Assembly (NCBI GenBank): GCA_947446925.1
Contig: CANFHU010000002.1
Location: 160,090 to 224,089 of the forward strand
From: Flavobacteriia bacterium
GTDB lineage: Bacteria > Bacteroidota > Bacteroidia > Flavobacteriales_D > Crocinitomicaceae
DNA length: 64,000 nt
Direction: 5' to 3'
Below, piece after piece: positions 34,801 through 44,454 of this stretch. The notes beneath the pieces were generated by a model. The model was not told where the DNA came from, made no database searches, and worked only from the letters and a program-made list of their open reading frames with translations. Position 1 is the stretch's first letter. Each line of letters starts with the position of its first letter. Position numbers and translations under genes: made by a program.

Positions 34801-37497
34801 TTTTTGTTTTTCAAGTAACTCGTTGGTGATTTCTTTTATGGTAACATCCTTGTTTTCGATGTTTTCAGCAAATGAAATCGTAAGTTTCACTCCTTTTTTA
34901 AGTCTAATTTTTTTGAGCGTATATATTTTATTTTTCGTCCAAAGTTCAACGGTATGTAATTCATTTTTAGGAGTTTTTTTTGGGAATACAATAACAGGGT
35001 AATCCATTCCAGAGTCTGTATCAAAAGCATTCAAATGGGTTAATTTACCATCGATATAGATAGTTTTTATAGGAACTAAATTTTTACGATCGTTAAAAAT
35101 TAAAGGGGTAAATTGATAGTTAGATTTATTTGAAATGGTATCATAATGCATACAAATAGCATCTTCTGTATTTTTTAAATGGTTGTATTTACTATAATGC
35201 GTTTCAGTATTTACTGTTTTTAAATATACAGGTTCAGAATTTTGTAAATTTCGATTCCAACTTCCGTATTCCAGTGTATCATGATACAAACTAGTATATG
35301 GGTTTTCAGAGGTATATATATATTCTAATCTGTATGCCTTTTGATTCGTGTAATATAGAGGAAGTTTAAAAAAATCACTTTGATCATTTTTAAATTGTGC
35401 ATTTATTGCACCTGCAGAAAGTTGTATTTTTTTCTGAGGTGTATTGTTTGCATCGGTAACTTTTAGGGTAAAATCAACTTTATCTCCAGGTCGGATAATT
35501 TCTGGATTTTCGATCTGAATATTTAGGTTATTACTTTTATAAATTGCCTGACTTACATTTTTGACTAATTGATTGTTCCAAATAAAATGATAGGACATAC
35601 AATAAACATGTTTATCAGAGGAATGAATGGATTTTGTTTCTGAATTTTTGATAGTTCCTTGCTCGTAAAAAAGATTCTTGTCTTTAAATATTGTATAGTA
35701 TATTGGTATGTTGTGTGGGTTGTGTACTTCGAATTTTACACTGTCTTTGGTACGGGTTGAATGAATTTCAATGTTGTGTGGAATTTGAATAGTTTTACTT
35801 AGTTGTGCGTACTCTATTTTGTAAGTATTAATTGCTTTATCTAATGTTAATGTGGTTGGAAAATCGATTGTTTTTTCTAGTGTTTTAATTTGATTTTGAT
35901 ATCCGATTAGTTTACCTTGACCCGGAATGGAAATAGCATTTTCGACTAATTCAAGTGTTAGTTGGTCAACAGTCTGTTTACTTGAAATAAATAAAGGATT
36001 ATTAGTGTAGTGAATGTATTTGGTAACTGTGTGAATTTCATTATTTGTATTGGTAAAAGTTGCTGAAATTTCTAAGTTTATATTTGCATCCGGAAGAAGA
36101 TGATTTGGAATTGTAAAGGAGTTTTCAATCGATGGGTCGAGTTCGAATTCTTTTTCTAAGAGTATTTTAGGAATAAATGTTTTTTTCTGGATGGCTGAAT
36201 AACCGACAGTATTAATTTTTAAATGAATTTTCCCATCGTTTACAGGGAAACCATTAATATCTTGTGCTTTGAATGTGAGTGTAATAGGTTGATTTTTATG
36301 ATATGCTAACTCTGAACTTGAATTAATATCCATGTTAAAAGTGACTTCATTTAATTGATAGTCTTTTATGTAGAATGATTTACTAATGATTTCTTGCTTA
36401 TGCTTGGTTGAAACTAATAGGGTATAGAGTTGATTTAGTTTTAAACTATCGCTTATTGGTAGGTTTAGTTGATAATCACCACGACGATTCGGTTTAATCT
36501 TTTTAGTAAATACGATAGTTCTATTTTGATTGGATGGGTCATTCGTGATTAATTTAACGAGAATAGATTGGTTATATTTTCGACCTCTTTTTCGATTTAT
36601 AAACGCCTTAAGTTTGAGTGTATCTTGTGGTAAATATTCTGGCTTGTTAAGTGCTATATATCCGGTTAAAAAATTTCTTCTGTGAAAGTTAAAGTAATTC
36701 CATTTTGGGTAAATTACGTTAGAAGAATCCCGTTTTTTTTCAGAACTGACATGCCATGGATATCGCTCTATAACTTCTCCATATTGATTTAATTTAGGAT
36801 GTTTCTTTTCGTAAACTGCTCTAAAATAACAAAATGTATTGTGCGAGAAAACGGTTACAATTCGAAAGGGAAACGTTAAAAGAACAGGTCTAATGAATTT
36901 ATTATATGTTGATTCAAAAATTTCTACTCGTCTATATGTGGTTCTGGAAACTTGAGAATCTCTGTAGTTACCGAGTTTGAAAAAGTATATTTCTCCTTCG
37001 TATAAAATCGTTAAAACAATATTATTGAATATATCGTATTCTTGTACCGTATTTACTTTGGAGTAGGTTTGTGTCGAATCATTAAAAGGAATTTGGATAG
37101 CATGTATCTGGACTATTGCATTTCGTATTACCTCATTGTTCTTGTTACTTAATAGTTTGATAGAAAAATATGGATAATCGTTTACTTGATATAATTGAAA
37201 AGGTAGTTTTGTTTTAAGTTTATATGAAAAGCCATTGCTTATGGTTTCTTTGACTAAATAATTACCATATGGTAGGTTGTTTAATTTTGATGCAATGCCA
37301 TTATATTCCTGATAATTACAACTATCAATCGGTGAATAAAGATAATTATAATTAAATCTATTTTCTTGTATTTGAATTACTTGTTCTTTATCTAGTCTAT
37401 AGATGTATGAATAATAAGCATTCGTTTGGGCGTTTATTCTAAAAGAAAATAACTCAAACAAAAGCAGTGTTAGTAGATAAATAGACCTTTTTTTCAT
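31801..37497 (-). CDS. Alpha-2-macroglobulin-like exported protein with thioester motif
   Basis: 1898 residues from the ATG at 37497, which begins a leader ending FRINAQ. The N-terminal half has MG-type beta domains, including YLPQDTLKLKAFINR of the MG2 type. The A2M core follows with FPDNITKWNVFAFGMDG. A thioester motif C1472-M-E-Q1475 lies in YPYLCMEQCASKLL, then an alpha-toroid with repeated helices (about 1480-1700) and a final beta region. Bacterial relatives are thought to trap proteases or guard the envelope. The residue after the thioester glutamine is another Cys, which is unusual. It lies 13 bp after an FKBP gene. Confidence 0.88.
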   Translation of the reverse strand: MKKRSIYLLTLLLFELFSFRINAQTNAYYSYIYRLDKEQVIQIQENRFNYNYLYSPIDSCNYQEYNGIASKLNNLPYGNYLVKETISNGFSYKLKTKLPFQLYQVNDYPYFSIKLLSNKNNEVIRNAIVQIHAIQIPFNDSTQTYSKVNTVQEYDIFNNIVLTILYEGEIYFFKLGNYRDSQVSRTTYRRVEIFESTYNKFIRPVLLTFPFRIVTVFSHNTFCYFRAVYEKKHPKLNQYGEVIERYPWHVSSEKKRDSSNVIYPKWNYFNFHRRNFLTGYIALNKPEYLPQDTLKLKAFINRKRGRKYNQSILVKLITNDPSNQNRTIVFTKKIKPNRRGDYQLNLPISDSLKLNQLYTLLVSTKHKQEIISKSFYIKDYQLNEVTFNMDINSSSELAYHKNQPITLTFKAQDINGFPVNDGKIHLKINTVGYSAIQKKTFIPKILLEKEFELDPSIENSFTIPNHLLPDANINLEISATFTNTNNEIHTVTKYIHYTNNPLFISSKQTVDQLTLELVENAISIPGQGKLIGYQNQIKTLEKTIDFPTTLTLDKAINTYKIEYAQLSKTIQIPHNIEIHSTRTKDSVKFEVHNPHNIPIYYTIFKDKNLFYEQGTIKNSETKSIHSSDKHVYCMSYHFIWNNQLVKNVSQAIYKSNNLNIQIENPEIIRPGDKVDFTLKVTDANNTPQKKIQLSAGAINAQFKNDQSDFFKLPLYYTNQKAYRLEYIYTSENPYTSLYHDTLEYGSWNRNLQNSEPVYLKTVNTETHYSKYNHLKNTEDAICMHYDTISNKSNYQFTPLIFNDRKNLVPIKTIYIDGKLTHLNAFDTDSGMDYPVIVFPKKTPKNELHTVELWTKNKIYTLKKIRLKKGVKLTISFAENIENKDVTIKEITNELLEKQKNATANTTFRCIVPQGTILHVIQNKDTLNYKQLVNRDDHYANDYCEFGPVNTGNIQVILNFNTDKIQTIKFDPKYIYKFTQDSVVKIPDTYKERDRNYFETNLELDRFYTKSAGNIWFPKITKEASNEPFFPDYNVRKSSFVCSIRLDKDNFIFKDLKYVCLIDKHTHEQLRIYRNIPYLIQDLDTGNYKLLLIKTNNQQFTIDSMHIPTIGSYFIPLDSSPIVKNNVKERLDLYAIDLKGIQPNLNQCSLTGNFTPTTTKEIYTLNLIQNDSIIKTIHSNKKGLFHLTHITPGAYLVKITNQQGTLSITEHIEFIKNRITVIKDITLNKKSLTVLYTSNYRYTPLLSDAPSASSILSSNTEKPYIRSNFKDDGFWSPTLITNRKGEVKFSVPFPDNITKWNVFAFGMDGLKTGIGKSEIKSYNTVNAALITPRFLIAGDSVAIVGKINNHHTQKIDFRSTFTIDSKIGKSTDSSLIHGYSETFALKAPYLSDSLHCSYVMHSKTGEKDGEKRSIPIYPSGTIETRGQCHLLSKDTTLKITNLDTSLLELVATNNPLPILNKQIEDLEAYPYLCMEQCASKLLGLLAKKKIKSALNEVFTPDNEIKRLIDLIDAGMNDSKSWGWWKNTNSNPFMTSYVLSAIHEAANQGFKTKDYKEAIQYLQWNLNLLEGDQFLHLLLKLSEMNQLPNKSTYIEIAKKTHNLSAYQSLLLTRIRQLNGEKVSIPTLLKKAKQTQFGNLFWGEDRFNFYENRHSATLLAYEIIRAEDSNSVYLPKIRNYFMESRSTSYDLNTIDKAQLLKTILPDYLKEYKNFKAPVQLTITGGVNQVVTEFPFKTVLKKGSELSIQKSGAGTVYLTTYQKHWNENPSITDSVYKITSSFTQHGKIVDTLTAGVIAQLNVEIEVKKQGDYVFVEIPIPAGCSYDNNEHQRTYLESHREYFKNKTNIYYENLPVGKHRITIHVQPRFTGTFTLNPVKVERMYFPIFFGRNETKKIVQRNKN

Positions 37498-37510
37498 ACA
37501 AGGATTTCTA

Positions 37511-38020
37511 TTATTTAATCTCAATCACCTCAACCTCAAAAATCAACACCGAATTCGCAGGAATTTTTCCCGTTGCTTCCGCTCCATAGCCCAATTTGGA
37601 TGGGATAAACAATTTCCCTTTACCACCTACTTTGAATTTTGGAATACCTTCTTGCCATCCTTTTATCGTGTTAGGGAGGGTGATGTTTGTTCCAATTTTA
37701 TTCTGATCGAAAATAGTATCATTCATTAAATAGGCTTTGTATTTCATGTAAACCGTATTGTTTGCACTCACTTGCATGCCTGTTCCAGGATCTTCAATCG
37801 AATAATATAATCCGGAGGAAGTTTTAGTTGCGTCTATCGAGTGTTGACTCAAATAACTTGTAATCGCATCGTCGTCTTTTTTGTCCTGTTCGGCTGTCGA
37901 AGTTTTAGTACAAGAGATAAGACTACTAGATAAAAGACAAAAGACGGATAAACCAAACAGAAAAAATCGTGTTTTTGCGAAAGGTGAAAATTGGATGGAA
38001 AGCGTGTTTTTTGTTTTCAT
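37511..38020 (-). CDS. FKBP-type peptidyl-prolyl isomerase, lipoprotein
   Basis: 169 residues. A hydrophobic leader ends SSLISC (C37), a lipobox. The FKBP domain (about 72-169) shows the usual VYMKYKAYLMNDTIFDQN start, GWQEGIPKFKVGGKGKLFIP and the closing YGAEATGKIPANSVLIFEVE, so the active-site residues appear intact. It should catalyse proline isomerisation in the envelope and may help fold the macroglobulin-like protein encoded 13 bp downstream in the same operon. Confidence 0.92.
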   Translation of the reverse strand: MKTKNTLSIQFSPFAKTRFFLFGLSVFCLLSSSLISCTKTSTAEQDKKDDDAITSYLSQHSIDATKTSSGLYYSIEDPGTGMQVSANNTVYMKYKAYLMNDTIFDQNKIGTNITLPNTIKGWQEGIPKFKVGGKGKLFIPSKLGYGAEATGKIPANSVLIFEVEVIEIK

Positions 38021-38127
38021 ATTTTTTAGTAAATTAAAATTGAAAATTAGTGATAAATCCCCTAGTAATTAACGTTAAGACGTGTAAAAGTATTGAAATG
38101 TAACGTTTTCAAAGGCGGTTCAGCATG

Positions 38128-38135
38128 TAATTTTG
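38128..38135 (+). promoter_or_regulatory. Candidate -7 element of parE-parC
   Basis: TAATTTTG fits TAnnTTTG exactly and ends 28 bp before the ATG at 38164. The -33 region has only a T-rich word (38104-38110), so the full promoter is not certain. Confidence 0.4.
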
Positions 38136-38163
38136 TTTGTTAGCGTAAATTATAACTAAAGTA

Positions 38164-40059
38164 ATGGCTGAAAATCAATATACAGAGGATAATATACGAT
38201 CGTTAGATTGGAAAGAACACATCCGTTTGCGTCCGGGGATGTATATCGGAAAATTGGGGGATGGAGCCGCGGCAGATGATGGGATTTACATTTTGGTGAA
38301 AGAGGTTGTCGATAACTGTATCGATGAGTTCGTGATGGGGAATGGGAAACGTGTTGACATCAAAGTAAAAGATGGAAAGGTTTCGGTTCGTGATTATGGT
38401 CGTGGTATTCCATTAGGGAAAGTGGTAGAGGTGGTTTCCAAAATGAATACGGGGGGTAAATACGATTCCAAAGCCTTCAAGAAATCGGTTGGTTTGAATG
38501 GGGTCGGAACCAAAGCAGTAAATGCCTTGAGTTCGAAATTCATGTTGTATTCTGTCCGTGAAGGCGAGAAAAAAGAAGCAACATTCGAACGTGGTGAGTT
38601 GGTCGACGAAAAAGAATTGGTAAAAACAGACGAACAAAACGGTACCTATGTAGAGTTTTGGCCGGATGAACAAATATTTAAAAAATACAATTTCAAAGCA
38701 CCTTATTTGATTAAGATGTTTTGGAATTATTGCTATCTAAACAGAGGGTTAGCAATTTATTTCAACGGAGAAAAATTCCAATCGAAAGATGGATTGAAAG
38801 ATTTGTTGGAAGACAACATGGATGGGGACCCATTGTACCCAATTATTCACTTGGAAGGGGAGGATATCGAGGTAGCGTTTACGCATGGTAAGACCTATGG
38901 TGAGGATTACTATTCTTTCGTGAATGGTCAACATACTACCCAAGGGGGTACACATCAAAGTGCTTTTAGAGAGTCTATTGCAAAGGTAATCCGCGATTTT
39001 TACAATAAGAATTACGATGCGGCAGATATACGTCAGTCGATTGTTGCTGCGATTGCGGTGAAGGTGGTGGAACCTGTATTCGAATCCCAAACAAAAACCA
39101 AATTAGGTTCACAAGAAATTGAACCGGGAGGACAATCCATGCGTTCGTTTATCAATGATTTCTTAAAAGATAAATTAGATAATTACTTACACCGTAATCC
39201 AGAAGTTGCAGAGACGATTGAGAAGAAAATCAAACAGTCGGAACGCGAACGTAAGGAATTGACCGGTATTCGTAAACTAGCGCGTGACCGTGCAAAGAAA
39301 TCGAGTTTACACAATAAAAAATTACGCGATTGTCGTATTCACTTCCCAGATTTGAAAGATGATCGTCGCGAGGAAACAACTTTGTTTATTACCGAGGGAG
39401 ATTCTGCGAGTGGATCGATAACAAAATCACGAGATGTAAATACACAAGCGGTGTTCTCATTGCGTGGTAAGCCGTTGAACTGTTTTGGGTTGACCAAAAA
39501 AGTGGTGTATGAAAACGAAGAGTTTAACTTGATCCAAGCGGCTCTAGACATCGAGGAGGATATGGATAATTTGCGTTACAACAAAATTGTGATTGCAACC
39601 GATGCCGATGTCGACGGAATGCACATCCGTTTGTTGTTGTTAACCTTCTTTTTACGTTTCTTCCCAGATTTAGTGAAACGTAATCACGTATATGTATTGC
39701 AAACGCCTTTATTCAGGGTACGAAATAAGAAGAAAACAATCTATTGTTATTCGGATGAAGAGCGTAGAAATGCGATTAATGAATTAGGTAAAAATCCAGA
39801 GATAACGAGATTCAAAGGATTAGGAGAGATTTCACCAGATGAGTTCAAGCACTTTATCGGGGAAGATATCCGTTTGGAACCAGTTATCCTTTCCAAAGAA
39901 GCATCGATCGATGAAATTTTATCGTACTATATGGGTAAAAATACGCCAGAGCGACAAGATTTTATCATTGATAACTTGCGTGTAGAAAAAGATTTGGAGG
40001 AGGAAATTGCGAAAGATAAATTAGAAGGTAACGACGAAGTCGAAGAAATTGCATCATAA
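38164..40059 (+). CDS. parE: DNA topoisomerase IV subunit B
   Basis: 631 residues, the length of ParE-type subunits. The GHKL ATPase has E47 and N51 ([11 protein letters not shown]), D77-x-G-R-G81 and GLNGVGTK (110-117). The transducer domain follows, then TOPRIM with E411-G-D-S-A and D480-A-D-V-D484, the metal ligands. With ParC it decatenates daughter chromosomes and relaxes supercoils. The parC gene follows after 2 bp, which confirms the pairing. I call it ParE rather than GyrB from the adjacent ParC-like partner and lack of the GyrB insertion; GyrB cannot be fully ruled out. Confidence 0.93.
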   Translation: MAENQYTEDNIRSLDWKEHIRLRPGMYIGKLGDGAAADDGIYILVKEVVDNCIDEFVMGNGKRVDIKVKDGKVSVRDYGRGIPLGKVVEVVSKMNTGGKYDSKAFKKSVGLNGVGTKAVNALSSKFMLYSVREGEKKEATFERGELVDEKELVKTDEQNGTYVEFWPDEQIFKKYNFKAPYLIKMFWNYCYLNRGLAIYFNGEKFQSKDGLKDLLEDNMDGDPLYPIIHLEGEDIEVAFTHGKTYGEDYYSFVNGQHTTQGGTHQSAFRESIAKVIRDFYNKNYDAADIRQSIVAAIAVKVVEPVFESQTKTKLGSQEIEPGGQSMRSFINDFLKDKLDNYLHRNPEVAETIEKKIKQSERERKELTGIRKLARDRAKKSSLHNKKLRDCRIHFPDLKDDRREETTLFITEGDSASGSITKSRDVNTQAVFSLRGKPLNCFGLTKKVVYENEEFNLIQAALDIEEDMDNLRYNKIVIATDADVDGMHIRLLLLTFFLRFFPDLVKRNHVYVLQTPLFRVRNKKKTIYCYSDEERRNAINELGKNPEITRFKGLGEISPDEFKHFIGEDIRLEPVILSKEASIDEILSYYMGKNTPERQDFIIDNLRVEKDLEEEIAKDKLEGNDEVEEIAS

Positions 40060-40061
40060 TT

Positions 40062-42743
40062 ATGGCGGAAGACGAAATTGAAGACGTAAATGCGAACGAA
40101 GAGGAGTTTAATCCTTTTGAAAAAGCAAAGGTGGATGATGTCATTATCCCTCTGAATGGTTTGTATGAAAATTGGTTCTTAGATTATGCTTCGTATGTAA
40201 TCTTAGAACGTGCTGTACCAGCATTATTCGACGGACTTAAACCGGTGCAACGTCGTATCATGCACTCAATGAAAGAGTTGGATGATGGTCGTTACAACAA
40301 GGTTGCAAATATCATTGGTAATACAATGAAGTATCACCCACATGGAGATGCTTCGATTGGAGATGCTTTGGTACAATTGGGTCAAAAAGATATTTTGATT
40401 GATTGCCAAGGGAACTGGGGGAATACCCTAACAGGAGATGGCGCTGCTGCCCCGCGTTATATTGAAGCACGTTTATCGAAATTTGCTTCGCATGTGGTGT
40501 TTAATCCTAAAACTACCAATTGGTTAGCAAGTTATGATGGACGTAACAAAGAACCAGAACAACTACCTGTTAAATTCCCACTCTTATTAGCGCAAGGTAC
40601 GGAAGGGATTGCAGTTGGTATGGCGTGTAAAATTTTGCCACATAACTTCAACGAGTTAATTGAGCAATCCATCAATCATTTACGTGGAAAGAAAGTGGAG
40701 ATTTTTCCAGATTTCTTGACGGGTGGAATGGCAGACTTCAGTAACTATAACGATGGACTTCGTGGTGGTAAAGTACGTGTACGTGCGAAAATCAAGAAAT
40801 TAGACAATAAAACACTGACGATTACTGAAATTCCTTTTGGTACAAATACTGGTTCGTTGATTGAATCCATCATCAAAGCGAACGATAAAGGGAAAATTAA
40901 GGTTCGTAAAATTGAAGACAATACTTCGGCGAATGCAGAAATCAACATTCATTTAGCACCGGGAGTTTCTCCAGATAGAACACTCGATGCCTTATATGCA
41001 TTTACGGATTGTGAAGTTTCGATTTCTCCAAATGCTTCGATTATTGACGGGGATAAACCTCGTTTTATTGGTGTAAGTGAAATTTTACGTATCAATACCG
41101 ATAATACCGTTCAATTACTGAAATGGGAATTGGAAATTCGTTTGCAAGAATTGATGCAGGCATGGCATTTCTCCACTTTGGAGAAGATTTTCATCCGCGA
41201 AGAGATGTATATCGACTTTAAGAAATACTCAAACAAAGAGGAGTTATTCAAGTATTTATTTAAATGTTTCGAACCTTTCAAAAAAATGTTCGTGCGTGAA
41301 ATTGTAGAAGAAGACTTACAAAAGTTGACGCAAATCCAAATGATTCGTATCACGCGTTTCGATAGCGATAAAGCGGATGAAGCGATTGTGAAGTTGGAAG
41401 AAGAGATGGAACAAGTGAAAGATAAATTGGCGCATTTGACCGATTACGCGATTGATTATTTCAAAGACTTGAAAAAACGTTTTGGCGAAGGAAGAGATCG
41501 TAAAACGGAAATTAAAATATTTGACAACATTGTTTCTTCGAAAGTGATTATTGCCAACCGTAAATTATATGTAGATCCGGAAGAAGGATTTATTGGTTGG
41601 GGATTGAAACAAAAAGAAGCAGTAAACGATTGTTCGGAAATTGATGACATCATCGTTTTCTTCAATACTGGTAAAATGCTGGTTGTTAAAGTTTCGGATA
41701 AGAAATTTGTGGGAAAAGGAATCATTCATGCAGATGTATGGAAACGTGGAGATACGCGTACGATTTACCACATGATGTATCAAGACGGTCTCGGAGGACC
41801 AGCGATGATGAAACGTTTCTACGTGAATTCGATTACGCGTGATACAGAGTACGATCTTACACGAGGTGTGAAAGGAAGTAAATTGTTATACTTCTCAATA
41901 CATCCAAATGGGGAGAAAGAAGTCGTAACGGTGATGTTACGTCCTCGTCCACACTTAAAACGTTTGCGTTTTGATATCGATTTTGGAGATTTACTAATCA
42001 AATCCAGAACTTCGGCAGGAAATCGCGTTACGAAAGAGATTGTTCAGAAAATCACCCAAAAAGAAGTGGGTGGCTCGACCTTAGCAGCGCGTAAAATTTG
42101 GTACGATGTTATCGTTGGCCGTTTGAATGACGATGGTAGAGGTAAGTTCTTAGGTGCATTTAAAGGTTCGGATAGAATACTTACACTATATAAATCAGGA
42201 GAATATCGATTGACCAGTTTCGATTTAGCAAACCATTTTGATGAAGATATGGTGCATATCGAAAAATGGATTCCTCGTAGACCAATCTCTGCAGTGTATT
42301 ACGACGCAGAAAAAGAAATGCATTATGTAAAACGTTTTTTATGTGAGGTTACTTCCGATAAAAAAGTATCTTTTATCTCTGAGGCAGAAGGCTCGTTCTT
42401 AGATGTTGTTTCGACTTCTTACCGTCCTGAAGTGCGTGTAGTCTTTAATAAGTTATTGAAAGAGACAAAAAACCTTCCTGATAATATCTTCAACATAGCA
42501 GATATGATTGATGTGAAAGGATTGAAAGCGCAAGGGAATCAGGTTACCAAATTCAAAGTGAAGGAAATTACCTTGAATCATGAAATTGATGGTGGTGAAC
42601 CTTGGCCGGAAGATGCGGCGGTTATTGTAGAAGGAGGTGAAACTGCAGAAGAAGCATTGACTGTAGAGTGGGATTTAGACAAAAAAGACGACGACGACGA
42701 AGATGTGCAACCAAGTTTGTTTGATGCACCCGAGGAAGAATAA
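40062..42743 (+). CDS. parC: DNA topoisomerase IV subunit A
   Basis: 893 residues. The breakage-reunion domain has the HPHGDASIGDALV helix (92-104) and catalytic Y133 in AAPRYIEARLS. A coiled coil with primary dimer region follows (about 360-480), then a long C-terminal region with beta-pinwheel-like repeats and an acidic tail (DKKDDDDEDVQ). No GyrA box is evident, which favours ParC. Translation is likely coupled to parE. A terminator follows at 42767. Confidence 0.93.
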   Translation: MAEDEIEDVNANEEEFNPFEKAKVDDVIIPLNGLYENWFLDYASYVILERAVPALFDGLKPVQRRIMHSMKELDDGRYNKVANIIGNTMKYHPHGDASIGDALVQLGQKDILIDCQGNWGNTLTGDGAAAPRYIEARLSKFASHVVFNPKTTNWLASYDGRNKEPEQLPVKFPLLLAQGTEGIAVGMACKILPHNFNELIEQSINHLRGKKVEIFPDFLTGGMADFSNYNDGLRGGKVRVRAKIKKLDNKTLTITEIPFGTNTGSLIESIIKANDKGKIKVRKIEDNTSANAEINIHLAPGVSPDRTLDALYAFTDCEVSISPNASIIDGDKPRFIGVSEILRINTDNTVQLLKWELEIRLQELMQAWHFSTLEKIFIREEMYIDFKKYSNKEELFKYLFKCFEPFKKMFVREIVEEDLQKLTQIQMIRITRFDSDKADEAIVKLEEEMEQVKDKLAHLTDYAIDYFKDLKKRFGEGRDRKTEIKIFDNIVSSKVIIANRKLYVDPEEGFIGWGLKQKEAVNDCSEIDDIIVFFNTGKMLVVKVSDKKFVGKGIIHADVWKRGDTRTIYHMMYQDGLGGPAMMKRFYVNSITRDTEYDLTRGVKGSKLLYFSIHPNGEKEVVTVMLRPRPHLKRLRFDIDFGDLLIKSRTSAGNRVTKEIVQKITQKEVGGSTLAARKIWYDVIVGRLNDDGRGKFLGAFKGSDRILTLYKSGEYRLTSFDLANHFDEDMVHIEKWIPRRPISAVYYDAEKEMHYVKRFLCEVTSDKKVSFISEAEGSFLDVVSTSYRPEVRVVFNKLLKETKNLPDNIFNIADMIDVKGLKAQGNQVTKFKVKEITLNHEIDGGEPWPEDAAVIVEGGETAEEALTVEWDLDKKDDDDEDVQPSLFDAPEEE

Positions 42744-42766
42744 AAATTAGTTATGAATGATAGATG

Positions 42767-42806
42767 ATGGGTTATGAATTTCGTAACCCATTTTTTGCTT
42801 TTTTTT
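42767..42806 (+). terminator. Intrinsic terminator after parC
   Basis: ATGGGTTA (42767-42774) pairs with TAACCCAT (42784-42791) around a 9-base loop, followed by a long T-rich run to 42806. It lies 24 bp after the parC stop. Confidence 0.88.
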
Positions 42807-42822
42807 ATTCGTTTTTAGGTGT

Positions 42823-42870
42823 TATAAGTAGCCAAAACTAGTGTTTTAAAATGGTTTTTGGCTGCTTATA
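42823..42870. repeat. Palindromic element R1 before the AAA+/DUF234 gene
   Basis: TATAAGTAGCCAAAA at 42823-42837 pairs with TTTTGGCTGCTTATA at 42856-42870 (15-bp arms, one G-T pair) around an 18-base loop. R2 (42983-43018) and R3 (44455-44490) are relatives in both arms and loop. Confidence 0.85.
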
Positions 42871-42982
42871 TGTATGTTTTTTTATTGTATACTGTTGATT
42901 TTTAGTTTGTTTTACTTTTAAATTATGTATTTAATTTCCGTAAAATATTTTGAGTTTAATAATTTTAAATATAGCGTATATC

Positions 42983-43018
42983 TAGCCAAAACTCATATAA
43001 TTTTAGTATATTTGGCTA
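42983..43018. repeat. Palindromic element R2 before the AAA+/DUF234 gene
   Basis: TAGCCAAA (42983-42990) pairs with TTTGGCTA (43011-43018); the loop contains TAATTTTA, as in R3. It ends 19 bp before the ATG at 43038, so it probably lies in the promoter or leader. Same orientation as R1 and R3. Confidence 0.85.
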
Positions 43019-43037
43019 CTTATAACGCAGTATTAAT

Positions 43038-44453
43038 ATGGTAGTAGGTAGAAAATCAGAGGTTTCCATTTTATTGAATTGTCTTACAACACCGCGTTCA
43101 GAGTTGCTTGCAGTCTACGGTAGAAGAAGGGTAGGGAAAACCTACTTAATCCGAAATACCTTTGCAAAGCAAATGTGTTTTGATTTTTCAGGGACTTATA
43201 AATCTTCGTTAAAACAACAGCTTAAAAATTTTCACTTTACCTTAAAAAATCAATCTCCAAAGAATAAAATCCCGAAAGATTGGACAGAAGCTTTTTATCA
43301 ATTAGCTAACTATATGGATTCACTTAAATCCAAAAAGAAAAAAGTGATTTTTCTGGATGAATTCCCTTGGTTAGATACACGAAAATCGAATTTTTTAGCG
43401 GCATTTGATCGCTTCTGGAATAGTTATGCGGTAAAAAGAAATGATTTAGTTGTTGTTATTTGTGGTTCTGCAGCTTCTTATATGGTTACAAACATTATAA
43501 AAAACAAAGGTGGATTACATAATCGTATTACACAACATATACATTTACAACCGTTTAATCTAAAAGAAGCAGAACAGTTGTTACTCGCTAATAAGGTTAA
43601 GTTATCCCGCTATGAAATCTTACAAGTATATATGGCGATGGGAGGTATTCCTCACTATTTGGAAAAAATTTCACCAGGAGAAAGTGTGCCACAATTGATT
43701 GATCGCTTATGTTTTGAGAAAGATGGATTTTTACGCACTGAATTTAAACTGATTTTCGCGTCATTATTTGATCATTATGAAAATCACGAAATGATTATTC
43801 GTATGCTTGCGAATGTACGTAAAGGGATGACTCGAAATGAAATTGTCGCTAATATTAAAATTAAATCTGGAGGAACTTTATCTAAAACCCTAATAGAATT
43901 AGAGGAATCAGGGTTTATCGAAAAATATTTACCTTACAAAGGAAATAAAGATGCTTTGTATCGATTGACCGATGAATATTCTATGTTTTACATAAGATAC
44001 ATTGAAAATTCAAAACCATCGACTACAAGTTATTGGATGAAATTACAAGCGCAACAAAGCGTAAAAGTATGGTCTGGTTTTACGTTTGAAACTATTTGCA
44101 TGAAACATGTAGAACAAATTAAACAAGGACTAAAAATTCATGGTGTTCATTCTGTGAATGGGAGTTGGATTCAAAAAAATAGTGATTCAAATGCTCAAAT
44201 TGATTTACTAATTGATCGAGATGACAATGTTATAAATTTGTGCGAAATGAAATTTTACAACACAGAGTTTTCGTTAGACAAAAAACAAATACACGATGTC
44301 ATGAATAAAATGAATGTATTTATCGAAGCAACGAAAACCAAAAAAAGTATTTTCATCACGTATATCACTACCTTTGGTCTCTCAAATAATAGTTATCGTA
44401 GACAATTTGTGCAAAATGAATTAACGATTGATAGTCTATTTTTAGATATATAA
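43038..44453 (+). CDS. Lone AAA+ ATPase with DUF234 PD-(D/E)XK-like nuclease part
   Basis: 471 residues. ATPase (about 1-230): Walker A G28-R-R-R-V-G-K34-T, Walker B D107-E108 in IFLDEFPWLD, then CGSAAS. A winged helix lies at about 258-320 (MTRNEIVANI, KTLIELEESGFIEKY). The C-terminal DUF234 part keeps D389 in QIDLLID and E403-x-K405 in LCEMKFY, a full PD-(D/E)XK signature. It therefore has an energy domain, a likely DNA reader and a likely nuclease. The family role is not established. Three related palindromes surround the gene and no partner gene is present, which suggests a self-contained, possibly mobile unit. Confidence 0.9.
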   Translation: MVVGRKSEVSILLNCLTTPRSELLAVYGRRRVGKTYLIRNTFAKQMCFDFSGTYKSSLKQQLKNFHFTLKNQSPKNKIPKDWTEAFYQLANYMDSLKSKKKKVIFLDEFPWLDTRKSNFLAAFDRFWNSYAVKRNDLVVVICGSAASYMVTNIIKNKGGLHNRITQHIHLQPFNLKEAEQLLLANKVKLSRYEILQVYMAMGGIPHYLEKISPGESVPQLIDRLCFEKDGFLRTEFKLIFASLFDHYENHEMIIRMLANVRKGMTRNEIVANIKIKSGGTLSKTLIELEESGFIEKYLPYKGNKDALYRLTDEYSMFYIRYIENSKPSTTSYWMKLQAQQSVKVWSGFTFETICMKHVEQIKQGLKIHGVHSVNGSWIQKNSDSNAQIDLLIDRDDNVINLCEMKFYNTEFSLDKKQIHDVMNKMNVFIEATKTKKSIFITYITTFGLSNNSYRRQFVQNELTIDSLFLDI

Positions 44454-44454
44454 C